From: Blattamonas nauphoetae | Taxonomy: Eukaryota > Preaxostyla > Oxymonadida | DNA length: 64,000 bases | Assembly: GCA_033064195.1 (NCBI GenBank) | Contig: JARBJD010000018.1 | Coordinates: forward strand, 186,001 to 250,000 | Direction: 5' to 3' | Shown: one piece after another, positions 59,461 to 64,000 of the stretch | Position numbering within the stretch: position 1 is the first letter of the stretch | How the letters are laid out: each line of letters begins with the position of its first letter | Notes under the pieces: generated by a model | Told to the model about the DNA's origin: nothing | The model's input: only the letters and a program-made list of their open reading frames with translations | Database searches by the model: none | Translations under genes and position numbers: made by a program

Positions 59461-59963
59461 TCAGACCTCGTCCGCATTGAAAGTCTGCTCGATTCGGAAT
59501 TCTTTCGCATAACCTTTTATGGTTTGATCGGTGTCCAGCTCGATCCCCACAACTCGCAGTTCAAACGCATCGTCCCATCCTTCTTCTCTCAAAGGTTCTT
59601 CTCGTCTCTTCTGCCTCTCTCGCTTGTCTCGATTCCATTCTTGTGTTCTGTTCAGCATGCTGTGGAAGAACATCTCAAAACCCTCTTCTCTCTCCATCTC
59701 GACCATCGTTCGTCTTTCACATTTCACAAGTTCTGACACAATGTTGGCGTCGTGCTCGTCGGATCGAAGTTCCATGTCTTTGATGCTCCGATAGACCCAA
59801 CAGAGAGCAAGTTCGAGTCCAGCTTTCTTATTCTCGTCCAGAATGAGTTTGTCCGAATTGTGGAAGATAAATGTGATGAAGTGTTTGGCTGGCTCGAACA
59901 CAGAAACACGAATGAGACGATATTGTTCGAAGGCTGCTTCATCATCGTCTCCAATCGGAGTCA
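59461..59963 (-). pseudogene. HEAT-like family C-terminal fragment
   Basis: The complement encodes about the last 165 family residues, from LTPIGDDDEAAFEQYRLIRV to FRIEQTFNADEV, without stops. At about 59963 family similarity ends abruptly at CAGGGCTTTCC and unrelated sequence follows, so all N-terminal exons are lost. The frame remains open, so the truncation may be recent. Confidence 0.85.
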
Positions 59964-60558
59964 GGGCTTTCCAAAAATGGCCGCTCGGTGGAGAAAAAGG
60001 TCGCTGGCTAGAATTCGGGATGATGAAATTCAAATAGTGATAATTCTGGTCGCTTTTGGTCCAATAACACGTAGTGGCCTGGATTGTGTGATCACACCCA
60101 TCACTTACTCCGACTCTCACACCAAGGTTCAGAAGTCATCGTATTGAGTTGGGACGACAATATATTCCTATATCCATTGTACCGACACAAAAGCGACATT
60201 GGGAAATGAGGATAATCGAAGATGCCACTTGAGACATCAAAACAAAGGAAGGATCTTCCGATACACACAATCAAATCCTGATATGAGATGAAGCAGGTCT
60301 AAAATAATCAATTATCCCTTCACTCAACTTGTCAAAGAATCTCATTCGTTTTCCCTTCGTTCTCGCAATGTTCGCCCTCTGTTTGCGCTTCATCCGCATT
60401 TCATTCACCCTTCATCCGCATAGAACATCCTCAAGAGTTCTTGATTTCTCCCTTCAATGAATCCAACAACGACGAAGATTAGACTAATGTCAGTCCTGAG
60501 AGAGTGTGTTATCAGAGGAGATGGCGACTGTCAGGGAGTTTGAAGTCGAATCAATTCC
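59964..60558. other. Spacer with no recognised gene
   Basis: Only short frames are present. There are no clear terminal repeats at the junction with the HEAT fragment. It separates the last low-GC gene from a GC-rich region. Confidence 0.4.
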
Positions 60559-63500
60559 TTATTCTTCCTTCCGGATGAATGAATACTCCTTCAAAAACTG
60601 TGAGGCAACCCTGAAGAGAATAAAAAGTGAAACAGAAACAAACAGCGCGATGGCTAGGTTCTTCTGGCTCATCATCAACTGGAAGAACTCAACGTCGGAT
60701 TGGACGTGAAAGGCAGTAACGGAGCTGAACTGGAGTCGGGAGAGGGCAGGGACGAAGATGAGGTGGGAGAGGAGGTGCTGGAAGAGAGACACGAGGGTGT
60801 GGTGAGATGGGTGGTGTGAGCAAGTGAGGATGGATCGGGAGGGCGACTTGTTCTGCCGAGCAGCCATTCGCATCTCGTTGCGGCTGTCTCTGCTCAAGTT
60901 CAAAGCACGCTTGTCGAGTGCCTTCTCGACGAGTGTGGCGGCTGTCTCGAACAGGCTGGTGATTGTGTGGACGTGAATGTTGTCTGGACGGGCGTGTCCT
61001 CCCGCACGGCCACAGCGTTGGCATTGACCACCTCAACAAGCACTTGCGACGAGGTGTGCCTGTGATGTGCGTGTGGAGTGGGGAGGGCGAGGCTGTCGAT
61101 GATGCGAAGGGAAGCGTCGCTGTCTTCGACGGCCGAGCGGGAGGACGTGGTGAGATGGAACTGCGGGGTGATGGTGATGTGATGATGAAGACTGGTCCTC
61201 CAGTCCACATAGCTGTCCCCCACCCTTCGAGCGAGACGTCGAACAGCAGCATCTCTTCGGTCGTGCGGATGTGCACAGAATCGGAGCGAGACATCGAATA
61301 GCCGCGGCGGGGGAAGGCTGAACGAGCAGCAGCTCGCATTTTGACACACAGCCGATGGGTGAGAGTTGGGTGAAGTCGGGCTGTGCTGGCAGACGAAGAA
61401 CGGGAGCGACGCATTGAGGTTGAGCAGTATCAGTCGTGTCTGGTTCATCTCCCAAAAGTTCAGAGACTGCGAATACGCGGCGATGGCTGTGATGACGAGG
61501 GGGATGTTGGTGGCTGTGGACAGAACGCGGTTGAGGAGCACAGTGTTGCTGTGGGAGAACTGAAGAAGATGAGATAAAGAGAAGACAGACCAATCAGCAC
61601 GTGTTGGCGAGTGAAGAGAGCCGCGAATACACTTCAACCACTCTCGTCTTGCTAATTGCCTGCGATTTGATGGGCGGAGCGACTGGGCTCTCATCGACAG
61701 CAAGACTCTAACATGAACGGCACAACAACCTCCTCCTCGGCCCTTCGGAACAGCTCCAACGCCCGCTCCACCTCGTCCACAGACAGGACATGTTCGGCGA
61801 GAGGGGTAGTGTGGAGGTGGGAGTGTTGGTGCTCTGCCGCTTCTTCTCCTCGTCCTTCTGCAGCAGTATGACGCTGTAGACAACAAGAAGGACGAGCAGG
61901 TTTCGTCTGGCATACATCGGACTCGCACAGTACTCAATGTCACCGATCGAACTAGGCAGCGAATGACGGGACAGCAGAGAGACGAAGAAGAGGAGGAGCG
62001 GAAGGAGGCAGTTCCAGTCTTCCAGTTCCGCCTTCCTGCCCCCCTCCGAGTCCTTCGTCGCATCATCGTGCACCTCCTTCCTGAACTCGCTGATTCACCC
62101 CGTTTCGATGAAGTCGTTGATGTCGATGTTCGAGAATGAGTAATTGTTGTACAAGTTGATGTACTCGACCAGCTCCCCAAACATCATCCCTCTCTTCTCT
62201 GCTTCCAACCAGTGCCGGAGTTCTTCGATGGTGGCGTGACTGTGTAGTCGAGCACATCGCCGTGTGGGAGGAGTGATTCTTGTTTGTCTGGATCAGCGTG
62301 ACCTTCGTCGAGTACTCCATCGACGTGGTGTCGGGAACGAGGTTGGGTGCGATTGGCAGCTTGTTCAGAATGGTGATGTTGAGGCTTTCCTGCGCGACAA
62401 GGAAGGGCGACGTGTGAGGTGAGGCCTGATTGGTGGAGTGGAGACGCAGGGCGAGATAGGGCTTTGATTCGATTAGCTTCTTCAGAAGAGCGCAGAAGAG
62501 AAGGGAGTTGATTGGAATGTGTCTGGATGGGTTGGGCATGGGCATGTCGTCCATGTCGTCCGAATACACACTCCCATCATCCATCTCGTCGCTCACCGAC
62601 GTCCACTGCGGATGCAGCTCCGATAAAAGCTGGACGACGAGCTGGCGCGTGAATTGGACAGGCTGAGGGCGAAGGGGTAGGAGTGGTTGCCGAGAGCAGA
62701 TATGGGGATGAACGGGGCGAGCACACTCATCAAGTTGCCTGGTGGAGAGCACGGTGGGAAGATCGTTCGGAGCTGCTCGATCTTGTTGAATACGTTGCCC
62801 GACGAGAACGTGCACAGTTTGGTCAGGCTGGATGCGATTTTGGTGTTGAGTGTCGGCTCGAACGGTGAGAGGTTGAGAGTCGCTTTTGTATTCGCTGTAA
62901 ATGGTTCTTGATTGCCTGCCTTGCCTATCGAGATTGGGATGGTCTTGCTCTGCCTGAACCTGTGGACTCGATCGAATTCGCTCAGAAGTGCCTTCCGCGT
63001 GACCGAAGTGAGATAAATTTTAGTCAGATGGATCTCTATCGTGTGGCCAATCTGAGCAACAGGTAAGGAAGTGCTGAGATTGGATGACGTTGTGCTTTCG
63101 AACATCTGGTCCTCTCCGGGCAGCACCAGCTTCCGAGTCTTCCGCATGAACGTGTCGATGCGCTCGAAACTTCAGCATCTCGTTCTGGATCTCCATCGCC
63201 TCTCGTTCGATTTCCCGCAGCCTGTGTTTGCTGACTGTCTGCGTGGTTGATGCTTTGTAGTGTTCGTTGATGAACGGCCAGTGCAGCAGCGAATATGGGT
63301 TGTTCAGCTGCAGTGGCTCGTGAAGCTTCAGCGGATCCGAATAATCGTGCGACGGACGCGAACAGATCGTGTTTGGCGGGATGGTTGATGCGGTTGTGTA
63401 GAATGCCGGCGTGCAGAAGAGAGAGTGGGCGAGCGAGCGCATGTTGAGGAGGTTGAAGTTGAGGAAGGTGAGGAACGTGCGACTGAGGACGACAGCGCTG

Positions 63501-63863
63501 ACTGGCTGCGGAATCGCTTTGATCAGTTCGTACGACGGGATTTTCTGAAACTCGACGTGGGCGCTGAGGCTGCCCTCGCTCTCCGTCTCGTCTTCGTACT
63601 CCGACGCGTCTGATCCGAAGAGGAGCTCGTTCTGCGCCTCGAGTTCCTGCTCCTGCTCGAACGCCTCGGAGAAGGAGCGGATGGCAGCGTGGGAGATGAC
63701 AGGGGTGGATGTGAATAGCGAGGCTGAGCTGAGAGGAGAGATGTGTGCGGGTGAGGGGCGCGGAGAGGAGGGCTGACGAGTCGATGTTCGACTTCTTCCG
63801 CACAATCGGTGGGGCAGGCCGGTTCCCAAACTGGCTCGTCATCGCGTTCGGATGCGACATCAA
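60559..63863 (-). pseudogene. Large membrane-anchored protein gene, broken across several frames
   Basis: Successive protein-like stretches on the complement follow each other with overlapping ends but in changing phase. In order: MTSQFGNRPAPPIVRKKSNI; ISHAAIRSFSEAFEQEQELE to REAMEIQNEMLK; ERIDTFMRKTRKLVLPGEDQ to LGNHSYPFAL; VQFTRQLVVQLLSELHPQWT to LIQTNKNHSSH; HATIEELRHWLEAEKRGMMF to DINDFIETG; SHSNTVLLNRVLSTATNIPL; SMSRSDSVHIRTTEEMLLFD; and a tail with one membrane helix (NLAIALFVSVSLFILFRVAS) ending FIRKEE. At least six phase changes are needed; one is a plain one-base change (AAGTTTCGAG for AAGTTCGAG). GC content is higher than elsewhere. I do not recognise the family. Decay or consensus errors in a GC-rich tract could both explain it. 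Confidence 0.55.
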
Positions 63864-64000
63864 CTAACCCTGCCCGTGCATCGAGAACGATGACTGTCTT
63901 GTCAGCAGCGGGCGCACAGCGACGAGCTGAGGATCTGGTTTCTCGCTCGCGCTGAGGGAGCCATCGTCGGTGCTGTGACCTGAGGACGACTGGTGGAAGG
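63864..64000. other. Window edge, upstream of the broken gene
   Basis: GC-rich sequence with no start or domain that I can assign. The gene on the complement may begin further right, outside the window. Confidence 0.3.

Overview
The window is eukaryotic nuclear DNA from a gene-dense protist. Many genes can be read only by splicing very short GT-AG introns (about 34-109 nt), and TGA, TAA and TAG all serve as stops. The first gene (Cys-rich beta-helix stretch, repeated Ig-like modules, one membrane segment, kinase-like tail without HRD or DFG) and the HEAT/armadillo-like family repeated through the window resemble proteins I remember from the oxymonad Blattamonas nauphoetae. That assignment rests on memory of protein style, not on a search.

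Layout. 1-6.3 kb: a 5'-partial beta-helix receptor pseudokinase with one frameshift. 7.5-8.8 kb: an ARM-like gene. 9-13.1 kb: a kinase N-lobe relic and two broken copies of the HEAT-like family. 13.2-25.9 kb: a HEAT-like gene (gene 1) split by a 10.5-kb block of four related terminal-inverted-repeat (TIR) elements. 26-30 kb: a CK1-like kinase relic and a kinesin-3 relic. 30.2-33.4 kb: HEAT-like gene 2, with a hAT-like foldback element in its first codons. 33.8-35.5 kb: a 20-bp minisatellite of about 81 units fused to an ABCC transporter relic. 36.1-40.7 kb: HEAT-like gene 3 carrying two different TIR elements. 41.1-43.1 kb: a 5'-truncated ARM-like gene abutting a second ABCC relic. 43.3-45.5 kb: uninterrupted HEAT-like gene 4. 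45.7-59.2 kb: mostly single-copy spliced genes: an unknown protein, an SLC35B-type nucleotide-sulfate/sugar transporter, an S9 prolyl-oligopeptidase-like protein, a Pho80-like cyclin, an acidic protein, a Pro-rich coiled-coil protein and an AAAP/TMEM104-like transporter. 59.5-64 kb: another HEAT tail and a large GC-rich gene broken across several frames.

The clearest result is that three of the four otherwise full-length HEAT-like genes carry DNA elements within their coding exons. The elements have different target duplications (TA, 8 bp, 9 bp). In each case removing the element with one duplication copy, or for gene 1 the whole block, restores the reading frame exactly. For gene 1 the joined exons total 1929 nt, a 642-residue protein. 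Either these insertions are recent or they are tolerated in some way that RNA or DNA reads could reveal. A second notable result is an S9 peptidase that keeps its nucleophile serine but has Asn and Arg at the expected Asp and His positions.
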